The position numbers and the translations under genes are program-made. This document shows, one piece after another, positions 53,404-63,588 of a DNA stretch of 64,000 nucleotides. The DNA comes from Lysobacter daejeonensis GH1-9 (GTDB lineage: Bacteria; Pseudomonadota; Gammaproteobacteria; Xanthomonadales; Xanthomonadaceae): assembly GCF_000768355.1 (NCBI RefSeq), contig NZ_AVPU01000018.1, forward strand, positions 1-64,000, read 5' to 3'. The stretch's first letter is position 1. Each line of letters begins with the position of its first letter. Under the pieces are notes generated by a model. It was given only the letters and a program-made list of their open reading frames with translations, was not told the DNA's origin and ran no database searches.

Positions 53404-55547
53404 TGTCGACGCAGGCCATGAACAACGGGACGACGATGGAAGACGCGATGACCGGCGACTCGCACGCGCACCAGGCGGCGATGCAGCCGCTGCTGATCGA
53501 ACTGGGCACCGAGGAGCTGCCGGTCAAGGCACTCGCCGGGCTGGCGCAGGCATTTTTCGACGGCGTGATCGACGGGCTGCACAAGCGCGGCATCGGCTTC
53601 GAACGCGAAGGCGCAAAGCCGCTGTACACCCCGCGTCGCCTGACGGTGCTGCTGCCCGGCGTGGCTGGCGAGCAGCCCGAGCAGGCATCGGAAGTGCTGG
53701 GGCCCTACCTCAACATCGCGTTGGACGCCGACGGCCAGCCGACCAAGGCGCTGCTGGGCTTCGCCGCCAAGGCTGGCGTGGAGTGGACCGCGCTGCAGAA
53801 GACCAGCGACGCCAAGGGCGAGCGTTTCGTGCACCGCGCGGTGAAGCCGGGCCTGCGCACCGCCGAACTGCTGGGCGAGATCGTGCGCGAGGCGATCGCG
53901 GCGATGCCGATCCCCAAGCCGATGCGCTGGGGCGCCAACGAGTACGGGTTCGCCCGCCCGGTGCACTGGCTGGTGCTGCTGCTGGGCAAGGACGTGGTCG
54001 ATGCCGAGGTGCTGGGCGTGCGCAGCGACCGCCTCAGCCGCGGCCACCGCTTCATGCACGACAAGCCGGTGTGGTTCAGCACGCCGGGCGATTACGTCGA
54101 GTCGCTGCGCAGCGCCAAGGTGCTGGTCGATCCCGACGAGCGCCGCGCGCGCATCGTGGCTGAGGTCGAGGCCATCGCGCATGCCACGGGCGGCAGCGCG
54201 CGCATCGACGCCGGCATCCTCGAGGAGGTCAACGGCCTCACCGAGTGGCCGAAGGCGGTGGCGTGCAGCTTCGAGCGCGAGTTCCTCGCGGTGCCGCAGG
54301 AAGCGCTGATCGCGACGATGGAGGCCAACCAGAAGTTCTTCCCGGTGCTGGACGCCGACGGCAAGCTCAGTGAGCACTTCGTCGGCATCGCCAACATCGA
54401 GTCGCATGACGAGGCCGAGGTGCGCAAGGGCTACGAGCGCGTGATCCGCCCGCGCTTCGCCGATGCCAAGTTCTTCTTCGTCGAGGACATGAAGCAGGGC
54501 CTGGCGTCGATGAACGAAGGCCTGAAGACGGTGACGTACCAGGCCAAGCTGGGCACGGTCGCCGACAAGGTCGCGCGCGTGGCGGCGCTGGCCGAACGCG
54601 TGGCGCAGGCGGTGGGCGTGGATCCGGCGCGGGCGCGGCGCGCGGCGGAGCTGTCGAAGGCCGACCTGCAGTCACGCCTGGTCAACGAGTTCCCGGAACT
54701 GCAGGGCATCGCCGGACGCTACTACGCCGCGGTGGCCGGCGAGCCGATCGAACTGGCCAACGCGCTGGACGAAGCGTACATGCCGCGCTTTGCCGGCGAC
54801 GCCATCGCGCCATCCAAGCTGGGCCAGGTGCTGGCGATTGCCGAGCGCCTGGACACGCTGGCCGGCGGCTTTGCCGCAGGCCTGCGCCCCACCGGCAACA
54901 AGGACCCGTTCGCCCTGCGCCGCAATGCGCTGGGGCTGGCGCGCACGCTGCTGGAAGGCGGCCACGACGCGCTGCTGCACGAACTGGTCGAAGCCGCGGT
55001 GGCGCTGCAGCCAGCCACGCACCCGGAGCTGGGTGCGCTGGACATCACCCAGTTCGTCTACGACCGCCTGCGCGGCTACTACACCGAACAGGGCGTGTCG
55101 GCCGCGCAGTTCGAGGCGGTGTACAACGCGGTGCACGAATCATTGCCGGACTTCGACGCGCGCCTGCGCGCCATCGGCGAGTTCAGCAAGCTCCCGGAAG
55201 CGGCCGCGCTGGCCGCGGCCAACAAGCGCAGCCGCAACATCCTGCGCAAGGTCGAGGACGTGGTGCCGACCACGGTGGATGCCGCGCTGCTGACCGAACC
55301 GGCGGAGCGCGAGCTGGCGGCCGCGGTGGACGCCGCGGTGGCCGACACCGATGCGCTGCTCGATGCCCGCGACTACGTGGCCGTGCTCGGCCGGCTGGCA
55401 CGACTGCGTCCGCAGGTCGATGCGTTCTTCGATGCGGTGATGGTCAACGCCGACGATGCGGCAGTGCGCAACAACCGCCTCGCCCTGCTGCAGCGGTTGA
55501 GCGACCGCTTGGGCAGCGTGGCGGCGATCGAGCAACTGGCGATCTGA
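53403..55547 (+). CDS. glyS: Glycyl-tRNA synthetase beta subunit
   Basis: Beta subunit, which recognises tRNA-Gly. Of its 714 residues, the first ~28 (before [17 protein letters not shown]) are a non-conserved leader, so a later ATG at 53481 is possible; the TGATG overlap with glyQ favours 53403. Family segments include [44 protein letters not shown] and a C-terminal DALR-like helical domain. Confidence 0.97.
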   Translation: MSTQAMNNGTTMEDAMTGDSHAHQAAMQPLLIELGTEELPVKALAGLAQAFFDGVIDGLHKRGIGFEREGAKPLYTPRRLTVLLPGVAGEQPEQASEVLGPYLNIALDADGQPTKALLGFAAKAGVEWTALQKTSDAKGERFVHRAVKPGLRTAELLGEIVREAIAAMPIPKPMRWGANEYGFARPVHWLVLLLGKDVVDAEVLGVRSDRLSRGHRFMHDKPVWFSTPGDYVESLRSAKVLVDPDERRARIVAEVEAIAHATGGSARIDAGILEEVNGLTEWPKAVACSFEREFLAVPQEALIATMEANQKFFPVLDADGKLSEHFVGIANIESHDEAEVRKGYERVIRPRFADAKFFFVEDMKQGLASMNEGLKTVTYQAKLGTVADKVARVAALAERVAQAVGVDPARARRAAELSKADLQSRLVNEFPELQGIAGRYYAAVAGEPIELANALDEAYMPRFAGDAIAPSKLGQVLAIAERLDTLAGGFAAGLRPTGNKDPFALRRNALGLARTLLEGGHDALLHELVEAAVALQPATHPELGALDITQFVYDRLRGYYTEQGVSAAQFEAVYNAVHESLPDFDARLRAIGEFSKLPEAAALAAANKRSRNILRKVEDVVPTTVDAALLTEPAERELAAAVDAAVADTDALLDARDYVAVLGRLARLRPQVDAFFDAVMVNADDAAVRNNRLALLQRLSDRLGSVAAIEQLAI

Positions 55548-55673
55548 CCGGTACGCCGGTCGCACATGTACCCATCCGCGAAAGGACTCGCCGCCGCAAC
55601 GCATGCGGCCCGGTTGGCGTGCCACCGGGCCCATGCAGGTGCCAGCGTTAATCGCGCTTTGACACGCCGTGGG

Positions 55674-55679
55674 TATCCT
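55674..55679 (+). promoter_or_regulatory. -10 element, possible leaderless start of tamA
   Basis: TATCCT is followed by six bases and the tamA ATG at 55686. TTGACA at 55659 is too close (9 bp) to serve as its -35. The same -10/six-base/ATG spacing occurs at three other genes in the window. Confidence 0.4.
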
Positions 55680-55685
55680 GCGGCG

Positions 55686-57473
55686 ATGCGCCCCCTCGCC
55701 CGCATCCTCACCTGCACCCTGACGAGCCTGTGCCTGGCCGGCACGGCGCAGGCGGCCAAGGTCACCCGGGTCGACATCCGCGGCCTGGACGAGGCGATGA
55801 CCACCAACGTGCGCGCCTCGCTGTCGCTGGTGGACGCCATCGACCGCGAGATATCCGGCCGCCGTCTCGGCTACCTGGTGCGCGAAGCCGAGAACGAAAC
55901 GCGCGAGGCGCTGGAGCCATTCGGCTACTACTCGCCCACCATCACCGTCGAGCGCAACCGCGACGACGAAGCCGCTAGCGTAGTCGTCATCAGCGTGCAG
56001 CCCGGCGAGCCGGTGCGGGTACGCGAGTCGGCGGTGGCGATCGATGGCGCCGGCGCGGAGGACCGCTACCTCGACCGCGAGATCGCGGCGTTCACCCCGG
56101 GGCCCGGCGACGTCTTCGACCACGCCATCTACGAGGCCAGCAAGGCGCGCATCACCCGTCGCCTGGCGGAGCGCGGCTATTTCGATGCGGACTTCACCGC
56201 CCGGCGCGTCGAGGTCACGCGCGCCGAGCATGCCGCCGACATCGACCTGCGCTGGGACAGCGGCGACCGCTACGACATGGGACCCACCACGTTCGTGCAG
56301 TCGCCCAAGCGCATCCTGCGCGACGGCATCGTCGAGCACTTCGTGTACTGGGACGAAGGCAGCTACTACCACCAGGGCAAGCTGGACCGCCTGCGCGAGT
56401 CGTTGGCCAAGCTCGATTACTTCTCCAGCATCGACATCGAGCCGCGGCCGCAGGACGCGGTGGACGGGCGCGTGCCGACCACGGTGACGCTGACCCCGGC
56501 CAAGCGTTCGATCTACACCTCCGGCTTGAGCTACGGCACCGACAGCGGAGCGGGCGTCCGGCTGGGCGTGGAGCGCCGTTACGTCAACGACCGCGGGCAC
56601 AAGGCGCTGGCGCAGGTGGACTGGGCGGTCAAGCGCAAGACACTGACCACGCAGTACCGCATCCCGGCTTTCGGCTGGATCGACGGCTGGTACACGCTCA
56701 CCGCGCAGGCCGCCGACGAACAGACCGACTACATCGACAACCGCCGCATCGAGTTGGTTGCTGCCCGCAATGGCGAGATCAATGCGAACTGGAATGCCGT
56801 GGCGTCGGTGCACGCGCTGCGCGAACGCTGGGCCTACGAGGCCGAACGCAGGCTCGGCATCGTCGGCCCGCGCGAATTCCGCTATGCCAGCTACCTCTAT
56901 CCCTCGCTGCGCGGCGAATACCTGGACACCGACGATCGCCTGTACCCGCGGCACGGCTTCGGCGGCGCGGTGATGCTGCGCGGTGGCCTGCAGGGCGCAG
57001 GCTCGGATGCCAACTTCCTGCAGGCGCACGTCACCGCACGGCACTACAAAGGCGTGGGCGAGCGCAGTCGGCTGATCACCCGCGGCGAACTGGGCCACAC
57101 GCTCACCGACGCGCTGGTGGACCTGCCGCCGAGCCTGCGCTTCCATGCCGGCGGCGATCGCAGCATCCGCGGCTACGGCTGGCGCGAGGTCGGCCCGCGC
57201 ATTGGCGACGATGGCGACAAGTTCCCGGTCGGCGCCAAGAACGTGCTGACCGGCAGCGTGGAGTTCGAGCAGTACTTCAACGAACAGTGGGGCGCGGCGG
57301 TGTTCGTCGACAGTGGCAGCGCGTTCAACGACAAGCCCGAATTCCGCACCGGCGTCGGCGTCGGCCTGCGCTGGCGCTCGCCGGTCGGCCCGGTGCGCAT
57401 CGATGTCGCACGCGGGCTGGACGACCCCGATTCGGGCTTCCAGCTGTACCTCAACATCGGCCCGGACCTGTGA
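55686..57473 (+). CDS. tamA: Translocation and assembly module protein TamA
   Basis: Omp85-family outer-membrane barrel that works with TamB in moving lipids or proteins across the envelope. The 595-residue protein has a signal peptide (LTCTLTSLCLAGTAQA), POTRA domains to about 265 (VTRVDIRGLDEAM; YFDADFTARRVEV), then a barrel with the conserved lid motif RGY in DRSIRGYGWREVGP and a C-terminal beta signal ending in YLNIGPDL. The start at 55686 is fixed by the signal peptide. It is coupled to tamB (2-bp gap). Confidence 0.95.
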   Translation: MRPLARILTCTLTSLCLAGTAQAAKVTRVDIRGLDEAMTTNVRASLSLVDAIDREISGRRLGYLVREAENETREALEPFGYYSPTITVERNRDDEAASVVVISVQPGEPVRVRESAVAIDGAGAEDRYLDREIAAFTPGPGDVFDHAIYEASKARITRRLAERGYFDADFTARRVEVTRAEHAADIDLRWDSGDRYDMGPTTFVQSPKRILRDGIVEHFVYWDEGSYYHQGKLDRLRESLAKLDYFSSIDIEPRPQDAVDGRVPTTVTLTPAKRSIYTSGLSYGTDSGAGVRLGVERRYVNDRGHKALAQVDWAVKRKTLTTQYRIPAFGWIDGWYTLTAQAADEQTDYIDNRRIELVAARNGEINANWNAVASVHALRERWAYEAERRLGIVGPREFRYASYLYPSLRGEYLDTDDRLYPRHGFGGAVMLRGGLQGAGSDANFLQAHVTARHYKGVGERSRLITRGELGHTLTDALVDLPPSLRFHAGGDRSIRGYGWREVGPRIGDDGDKFPVGAKNVLTGSVEFEQYFNEQWGAAVFVDSGSAFNDKPEFRTGVGVGLRWRSPVGPVRIDVARGLDDPDSGFQLYLNIGPDL

Positions 57474-57475
57474 CC

Positions 57476-60400
57476 ATGGCGTTCCGGCGACGCAATCCGC
57501 TGCAGGACCTGACGCCCGAGGAGCGCGAGGCGCGCATCGCGGAGTTGCGCGCCAGGCGTCGCGCACGCATGCGCTGGCTGGCGGTCCGCGGCAGCCTCGT
57601 GGCCGGTGCGCTCACGCTGCTGCTGGCGGCAATGGTGTATTGGCTGCTCACCACGGTGGGCGGGCGCGATGCGCTGCTGAAGCAGATCGTGGCGCGCCTG
57701 CCCGACGGCGCGTCGCTGGCATGGCGTTCCGCCGAAGGACCCGCCGCCGGGCCGCTGACCCTGCGCGGCGTTCGCTTCGCCTACACGCCCGCGTGTCCAC
57801 CGGATGAGGCCGACTGCACGCCGGGCGGCCCGGTGGTGTTCACCGCCGACACGCTGATGCTGGACCCGGCCATTCGCCCGTTGCTCGGGCGCCGGCTGCG
57901 GCTGGATGCGTTGCGGATCAGCGGCGCCACGCTGGACCTGCCCAAGGACGACAAGCCGTTCGAACTGCCGCGCTGGCCGGAAGTGCTGCCGGACATCCAG
58001 CCGCCACTGGCGTTGCAGGCCGATGACGTGCGCGTCGATGGCCTACGCGTGACCCGCGACGGCGCGCCACTGGTCAACATAAACCACCTGCGCGGCGGCG
58101 TGGATGCACAACCGGGCACGCTGCATGTGCAGCGACTGGCGGTGGACAGCGACCGCGGGCGCTTCACCCTGCACGGCGACTACGTGCCCCGCGACGGCTA
58201 CCGCGCCGATCTCGCCGCCACCGCCGTGTTCCCCGCGCCGGCCGGCACCACGGCACCGCGGTTGGGGCTGGTGGCCCGCGGCGACCTCGCGCGCATGGAC
58301 GTGGCGGTGGCCGGCCGCGCCCCCGGTGCCGTGCGCGCCATGCTCACGCTGCGCGGCCGCGACCATCCGCGCTGGCAACTGCGCAGTACCGCCGAAGCCT
58401 TCGACCCGACGCTGATCGTTGGCGGCGAAGCCGGCGTGCCGCTGGCGTGGTCGCTGCAGGCCGATGGTGTCGAAGGCGCTGCGGACGTGCACGGTCGCGT
58501 CACCCGCGACGGGCAGACACTGACGGTGTTGCCCTCGAAGCTGCACCTCAACGAGCAGGTGCTGGATGTGCAACCGCTGGCGCTGGCGCTGCTGGACGGC
58601 ACCGTCACCCTGCGTGGCCGCGCCGACCTGCGCGATCCCGAGCACGGCACGCTGCGCTTCGCGGTCAATGCGCGGCATCTGCAGTGGGGCGGCCAGGACG
58701 GCTCGCCGCCCATCCTCGCCAACGGCAACTTCGGACTCGCGGGCACGCCACAGGCGTGGGCGGCCATCGGCACCGCGCGGCTGGAGCGCGACGGCCAGGC
58801 CGCCGACCTGCGCTTTGATGCGCGCGGCAACACCGAGCGCGCCACACTGAAGACCCTACAGGCTCGCATGCCCACCGGCACGCTCGATGCGCGCGGCGAC
58901 GTTGCATGGGCGCCGACGTTGCGCTGGACGCTCAGCGCCGACCTTGCCGGCTTCGACCCGGGCTACTTCGCGCCGGCGTGGAAGGGCGCGGTGAACGGCG
59001 TACTCGCCACGCAAGGCCACACCCGCAATGACGGTGGGCTGGAAGCCACGCTCGACGTACAGCGGCTTGGGGGTCGGCTGCGCGAGCGCGCGCTCGCGGG
59101 CCAAGGCCGCCTCGCGCTGCACGGCGCCGCGTCCGGCCGGGGCGAGGACCGTTACGAAGGCGACGTGGCGCTGAGCCTCGGTGCCAGCCGCGTGCAGGCC
59201 AAAGGCACCATCGGCAGCACGCTCGACGTGGATGCGCGTTTCACTCCGCTGCACCTGGCCGACCTGCTGCCCGGCGGCGAAGGCACCCTGCAGGGCCAGT
59301 TGCGGCTGCGCGGCCCGCGCAACGCACCCGACGTCGACATCGATCTCGATGGCCGCGGCGTCAGCTACGGCGACTACCGCGCCGACACCTTGCTCGCCCG
59401 TGGTCGCCTGCCGTGGCGCGGCCGCGATGGCGTGCTGGACGTGCGGGCCACCGGGCTTCAGGCCGGGCTGCCGTTCAACACGCTGGACCTGACCGCGCGT
59501 GGCGCGGTGGAAGCGCTGCAACTGGATGCGCACGCCGCCGGCGACATCGGCACGCTGCAGCTGACCGGCAATGCCAACCGTAGCGGCACGCTCTGGCAAG
59601 GCACGCTGGCCACACTTGCCTTCGACCCGGCCAAGGGCGCGCAGTGGCGGCTGCAACAGGCCGCGCGGTTCCGCTGGGACGGCCGCAACGGCACGCTCAG
59701 CGCCGCCTGCCTTGCATCCAGTGGCGGCGGCACGCTGTGCGCCAGCGCCGACTGGCCGCGCCGCGGGCTGGACGTGGAGGGCAATGGCCTGCCGCTGGCG
59801 TTGCTGCAGCCGTACCTGCCCGAGCGCAGCGACCGCCGCCCGTGGCTGCTGCGCGGCGACGTCGCGATCGATGCACAGGTGCGCCCCGTCGGCAACAGCT
59901 GGCGCGGCACCGCCACGCTCACCTCCGCCAGCGGCGGCCTGAAGTTCAGTGAACGCGCGCGGCGCGAGCCGGTGCGCTACGGCAACCTCAGCCTGCGCAC
60001 CACGTTCGATCCACAACGGCTCACCGCCGAACTCGACGCCACGTTCAACGACGACGGCCGCGTCGAAGCACGGGTCGCCACCGGCTGGGACGGCTACGCG
60101 CCGCTGGTCGGCGAGATCGCCGTCGACACCGACGAACTGACCTGGATGGAGCTGTTCTCGCCGGACATCGTCGAGCCCACCGGCCGCCTCGCGGGCCGCA
60201 TCCGGTTGTCGGGCACACGCGCGCAGCCGCTGCTGGGCGGCAACGCGCAACTGACCAATTTCGCCACCGAACTGCCGGCGCTGGCCATCCAGTTGCGCGA
60301 CGGCGACGTGCGCCTGGACGCGCAGCCCGACGGCAGTGCACGCATCAGCGGTCGCGTGCGTTCCGGCGAAGGCACGCTCACCCTGGATGGCACGCTGGGC

Positions 60401-61357
60401 TGGCAGGGCGACGACACGCCACTGGTGCTCAACGTGCGCGGCGACAACGTGCTGGTCTCCGACACCCGCGACCTGCGCGCGGTGGCCAGCCCCGACGTGG
60501 TGGTGCGCTATGCCGCGGGGCAGCCGCTGCAGGTCACCGGCACCGTCACCGTGCCATCGGCGCGGATGGACCTGGAGCGGCTGGACGAAGGCGTCTCCGC
60601 GTCCGACGACGTGGTCGTGCTCGACCCCGCCAACCCCGAGGACACCGGCACGTTGCCGCTGGACCTGGATCTCATCCTCGCGCTGGGCGACGACGTGCAG
60701 CTCAAGGGCTTCGGCCTCGACGGCACGCTCGGCGGCCGCCTGCGCGTGCGCGCCCGCCCCGGCCGCGAGATGACCGCCAGCGGCCAGCTCGACGTCGACG
60801 GCCGCTACACCGCCTACGGGCAGAAACTCACCATCACCCGCGGCCAACTGGTGTGGTCCGGCGGCCCGGTCGGCAATCCGATCCTCAACATCCGCGCCGA
60901 ACGCGAAGTGGGCCAGGTCACCGCCGGCGTCGACATCCGCGGGCGTGCCAGCGCGCCGGAAGCCACGGTGTGGTCCAACCCGGCCAGTTCGCAGTCCGAG
61001 GCGCTGGCCTACCTCGCCCTCGGCCGGCCGTTGTCCAGCGCCAGCCGCGACGAAAGCCGCCAGCTCAACGCCGCCAGCGCCGCGCTCACCGCCGGCGGCA
61101 GCCTGCTCGCCTCGCAGCTGGGCGCGCGCATCGGCCTGGACGATGCCGGCTTGATGGAAAGCCGGGCGCTGGGCGGCAGCGTGTTCGGCGTGGGCAAGTA
61201 CCTGTCGCCCAAGCTGTATGTCAGCTACGGCGTGTCGATCCTCGGCACCGGCCAGGTACTGACGCTGAAGTACCTGCTGCGCAAGGGCTTCGACATCGAA
61301 ATCGAATCGAGCACGGTGGAGAACCGCGCCTCGGTCAACTGGCGCAAGGAGAAATAG
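57476..61357 (+). CDS. tamB: Translocation and assembly module protein TamB
   Basis: Large AsmA-like periplasm-spanning protein anchored in the inner membrane; partner of TamA. The 1293-residue protein has a basic N-terminus, one membrane helix at about 40-60 (SLVAGALTLLLAAMVYWLLT), a very long repetitive beta region, and the C-terminal TamB/DUF490 domain (~950-1293) ending in the family's barrel-like tail (VSYGVSILGTGQVLTLKYLL). ATG 57476 is chosen; a GTG at 57470 overlapping the tamA stop is an alternative. Confidence 0.95.
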   Translation: MAFRRRNPLQDLTPEEREARIAELRARRRARMRWLAVRGSLVAGALTLLLAAMVYWLLTTVGGRDALLKQIVARLPDGASLAWRSAEGPAAGPLTLRGVRFAYTPACPPDEADCTPGGPVVFTADTLMLDPAIRPLLGRRLRLDALRISGATLDLPKDDKPFELPRWPEVLPDIQPPLALQADDVRVDGLRVTRDGAPLVNINHLRGGVDAQPGTLHVQRLAVDSDRGRFTLHGDYVPRDGYRADLAATAVFPAPAGTTAPRLGLVARGDLARMDVAVAGRAPGAVRAMLTLRGRDHPRWQLRSTAEAFDPTLIVGGEAGVPLAWSLQADGVEGAADVHGRVTRDGQTLTVLPSKLHLNEQVLDVQPLALALLDGTVTLRGRADLRDPEHGTLRFAVNARHLQWGGQDGSPPILANGNFGLAGTPQAWAAIGTARLERDGQAADLRFDARGNTERATLKTLQARMPTGTLDARGDVAWAPTLRWTLSADLAGFDPGYFAPAWKGAVNGVLATQGHTRNDGGLEATLDVQRLGGRLRERALAGQGRLALHGAASGRGEDRYEGDVALSLGASRVQAKGTIGSTLDVDARFTPLHLADLLPGGEGTLQGQLRLRGPRNAPDVDIDLDGRGVSYGDYRADTLLARGRLPWRGRDGVLDVRATGLQAGLPFNTLDLTARGAVEALQLDAHAAGDIGTLQLTGNANRSGTLWQGTLATLAFDPAKGAQWRLQQAARFRWDGRNGTLSAACLASSGGGTLCASADWPRRGLDVEGNGLPLALLQPYLPERSDRRPWLLRGDVAIDAQVRPVGNSWRGTATLTSASGGLKFSERARREPVRYGNLSLRTTFDPQRLTAELDATFNDDGRVEARVATGWDGYAPLVGEIAVDTDELTWMELFSPDIVEPTGRLAGRIRLSGTRAQPLLGGNAQLTNFATELPALAIQLRDGDVRLDAQPDGSARISGRVRSGEGTLTLDGTLGWQGDDTPLVLNVRGDNVLVSDTRDLRAVASPDVVVRYAAGQPLQVTGTVTVPSARMDLERLDEGVSASDDVVVLDPANPEDTGTLPLDLDLILALGDDVQLKGFGLDGTLGGRLRVRARPGREMTASGQLDVDGRYTAYGQKLTITRGQLVWSGGPVGNPILNIRAEREVGQVTAGVDIRGRASAPEATVWSNPASSQSEALAYLALGRPLSSASRDESRQLNAASAALTAGGSLLASQLGARIGLDDAGLMESRALGGSVFGVGKYLSPKLYVSYGVSILGTGQVLTLKYLLRKGFDIEIESSTVENRASVNWRKEK

Positions 61358-61397
61358 GCCTCCCGCCGGCGCGGCGCACGGCCCGCTTGGCGTCCAC

Positions 61398-62009
61398 TCA
61401 GCCGATCAGCAGGCCGCGCTCCTGCGCGATGCGCGCCAGGTCGGCAGCGTTGCGCGCACCCAGCTTCTCCATCAGGTTGGCGCGGTGCCGGTACAGGGTC
61501 TTGACGCTGATGCCCAGGTCGATGGCCAGCGCCTTGGGAGGCTGCTGCGACAGCAGGCCGCGCAGCGTCTCGCGCTCGCGCTGGCTCAGGCGGGTGGCTT
61601 CGGCGTTGGCGCGCATCGGCGCGATGTCGCTGCTGAGCACGCGCTCGCCGGCATGCACCCGGCGCAGCGCCGACAGAAGCTCCTGCGCGGCCGCACCCTT
61701 GGTGATGTAGCCGTGCGCGCCGTTGTCCATCGCCCGCACCACCAATGCCGGGTCCTCGTGCATGCTGACCACGATCGGCTTGAGCGTGGGCGCGATCGCA
61801 AGCAACCCCGGCAGCAGTTGCAGGCCGCTCTGCTGGCCCAGCGAGATATCCACCAGCGCCACGTCCAGCGCATGCAGGCGTACCGCAGCCAGGGCCTCGT
61901 CCACGCTGCCGGCCTCGGCCACCACCTGCAGGTCGGGCGCGGCCTCGCACAGGCGCTTGAAGCCCTCGCGCACGATGGCGTGGTCGTCCACCAGCAGGAT
62001 CCGGATCAT
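61398..62009 (-). CDS. NarL/LuxR-family response regulator
   Basis: This 203-residue two-component regulator has a receiver domain at 1-120 with phospho-acceptor D54 (VALVDISLGQQSG) and conserved HGYITKG, and a LuxR-type HTH at about 140-195 (LSQRERETLRGLL ... DLGISVKTLYRHRANLMEKL). AGGAAGG lies upstream. No histidine kinase is adjacent, so the partner is elsewhere. It converges on tamB with a 40-bp gap. Target genes unknown. Confidence 0.9.
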   Translation of the reverse strand: MIRILLVDDHAIVREGFKRLCEAAPDLQVVAEAGSVDEALAAVRLHALDVALVDISLGQQSGLQLLPGLLAIAPTLKPIVVSMHEDPALVVRAMDNGAHGYITKGAAAQELLSALRRVHAGERVLSSDIAPMRANAEATRLSQRERETLRGLLSQQPPKALAIDLGISVKTLYRHRANLMEKLGARNAADLARIAQERGLLIG

Positions 62010-62091
62010 CACGTCAGTGTGCCAGCGGCCTTCCTGAAGGCTCCCGAGAATGTTTCCCAATGACAACGGAGGTCAAGCCGTGGCTGGCCGA

Positions 62092-63543
62092 TCAGCCACG
62101 TTCGGCAAAGCGCGCGCCCTTGAGCAGCGGACGGCCTTCGACCACGTCGGTCCACACCACGTAGGCGCCGCCGTCGGCCAGCACCAGTTGCGGGAAGCCC
62201 GTGGCGCGGCCGCGGCCCTGCAGCTGGGCGACGTCCACGCGCTGCAGCTCGCGCGACAGGTCGGGGGTGTAGCGTGCCAGGTGCAGCGACTGGCCTTGCG
62301 GCGTCTCGCGCACCCACAGCACCCAAGCGGCATCGTCGGCGAGCGCCACGTCGACACGGCCCTGCACGGCCTCGCCGCGGTCCACCACCACCGGCGCTGC
62401 AAACGCGTCGGCGGCGTTGGTGCTGCGCGCCAGCTTCAGGGCGGGCACGTCGCCGGCGGCGGTGTACCAGCCGACCAGTACGTCGCGGCCATGCGCGGCC
62501 AGCGCCGGGCCGTTCACCGGGCAGGCCGGCATGCGCCAGTCGTCGGCATGCGCGCGCACCGGGGCCAACCAGCGCTGGCCGTCATGGCGGGCGACGTAGA
62601 TGTCCCGGATCTCGCTCTCGGTCCGGTCGCGATAGGCAAGCAGGGTGCGGCCGTCGGTGACGGTGGCGTCGGTCTGGCAGCAGTCGCAGGTGGACAGGTC
62701 GAGCGGCTGCTCGTCGTGGCGCTGCAGGGCGGCATCGAAATGCGCGGTGCGCAGGGTCATCATCGGCGTGGCGGGGGCCGGCAAGACCAGGCCTTGCGAC
62801 GCACTTTCGTTAGCGGCTCCGCGCGTGTCCGCCGTCGTGGCGCTGGCGCCACCGGTGCCCGCGGCCATGCCCGCACCATCGTCGTGACCGCCATGCCCCG
62901 CGTGCGCACCCGCGGCCCCCTTCGCCGCGTCTGCCTCCTTGGCGGTGTGGCGACCATCGAGCCAGGCTACGCCGACCCGATCCGGACCGGCCGCCCACAG
63001 CGAGACGAAACCGTGTTCGGTCGGCGTGCCGTCGGTGTTGACCAGTACAGGCTTGCTCCAGGTGCGCCCACCGTCCGCCGAGCGCACCAGTGCCACGTCG
63101 TAGGCATAGGTCGCCGCCGCCGACTTCTGCAGCCAGTGCGTCCACAGCGCGCCGTCGGCGGTCATCGCCACATGCGGGGTATCGGCCCAGTTGACGAACC
63201 AGTCGTCGCCGCGGTCCACCGTCACCGGCGTCCCCCACTCCTGCGCACCGGGCGCGCGCGTGGCCAAGCGCAGCGTGTGGGTCTTGCCGGCCGATTCGAT
63301 CCACGACAGCACCAGCGTGCCGTCCGGCGCGACGATCAGGTCGGGCTGCGCGGCGCGGCCAGTGGCGGGCAATGGCCAGTCGGACTGCACCAGCGGTGCT
63401 GGATCGGGCTGGGCGGTGGCGATGGCCGCATCGGCCGCATCGGCCGCAGACGGAGTGGCGGCGCGGTCATCGGCCGGTTGGCAGGCCGACACGGCCAGCG
63501 TCAGTGACGTGGCGAGGGCAAGGGGGGCAAGGATTGGGCGCAT
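62092..63543 (-). CDS. Sialidase-fold exported lipoprotein
   Basis: This 483-residue protein has a lipobox ending LAVSAC (C21) and a beta-propeller with an Asp-box at 155-162 (SADGGRTW). A His/Gly/Asp-rich loop at about 213-231 interrupts the propeller, and a cluster C286-D-C-C289 (STCDCCQT) follows, with a further Cys in MPACPVNG. Classical sialidase Arg triads are not evident, so enzymatic sialidase activity is doubtful. The cysteine and histidine clusters suggest metal, perhaps copper, binding. Downstream of mnmG on the same strand. Confidence 0.8.
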   Translation of the reverse strand: MRPILAPLALATSLTLAVSACQPADDRAATPSAADAADAAIATAQPDPAPLVQSDWPLPATGRAAQPDLIVAPDGTLVLSWIESAGKTHTLRLATRAPGAQEWGTPVTVDRGDDWFVNWADTPHVAMTADGALWTHWLQKSAAATYAYDVALVRSADGGRTWSKPVLVNTDGTPTEHGFVSLWAAGPDRVGVAWLDGRHTAKEADAAKGAAGAHAGHGGHDDGAGMAAGTGGASATTADTRGAANESASQGLVLPAPATPMMTLRTAHFDAALQRHDEQPLDLSTCDCCQTDATVTDGRTLLAYRDRTESEIRDIYVARHDGQRWLAPVRAHADDWRMPACPVNGPALAAHGRDVLVGWYTAAGDVPALKLARSTNAADAFAAPVVVDRGEAVQGRVDVALADDAAWVLWVRETPQGQSLHLARYTPDLSRELQRVDVAQLQGRGRATGFPQLVLADGGAYVVWTDVVEGRPLLKGARFAERG

Positions 63544-63588
63544 TCGCGGAGCGTAGCCCGCGACCGTCGCCACGTCATGTGAACCCGA

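Noticed and set aside
55546..55561. 6-bp hairpin after glyS as a terminator
   Set aside because: GACCGG-TACG-CCGGTC has no T-run and such short GC stems are frequent here.
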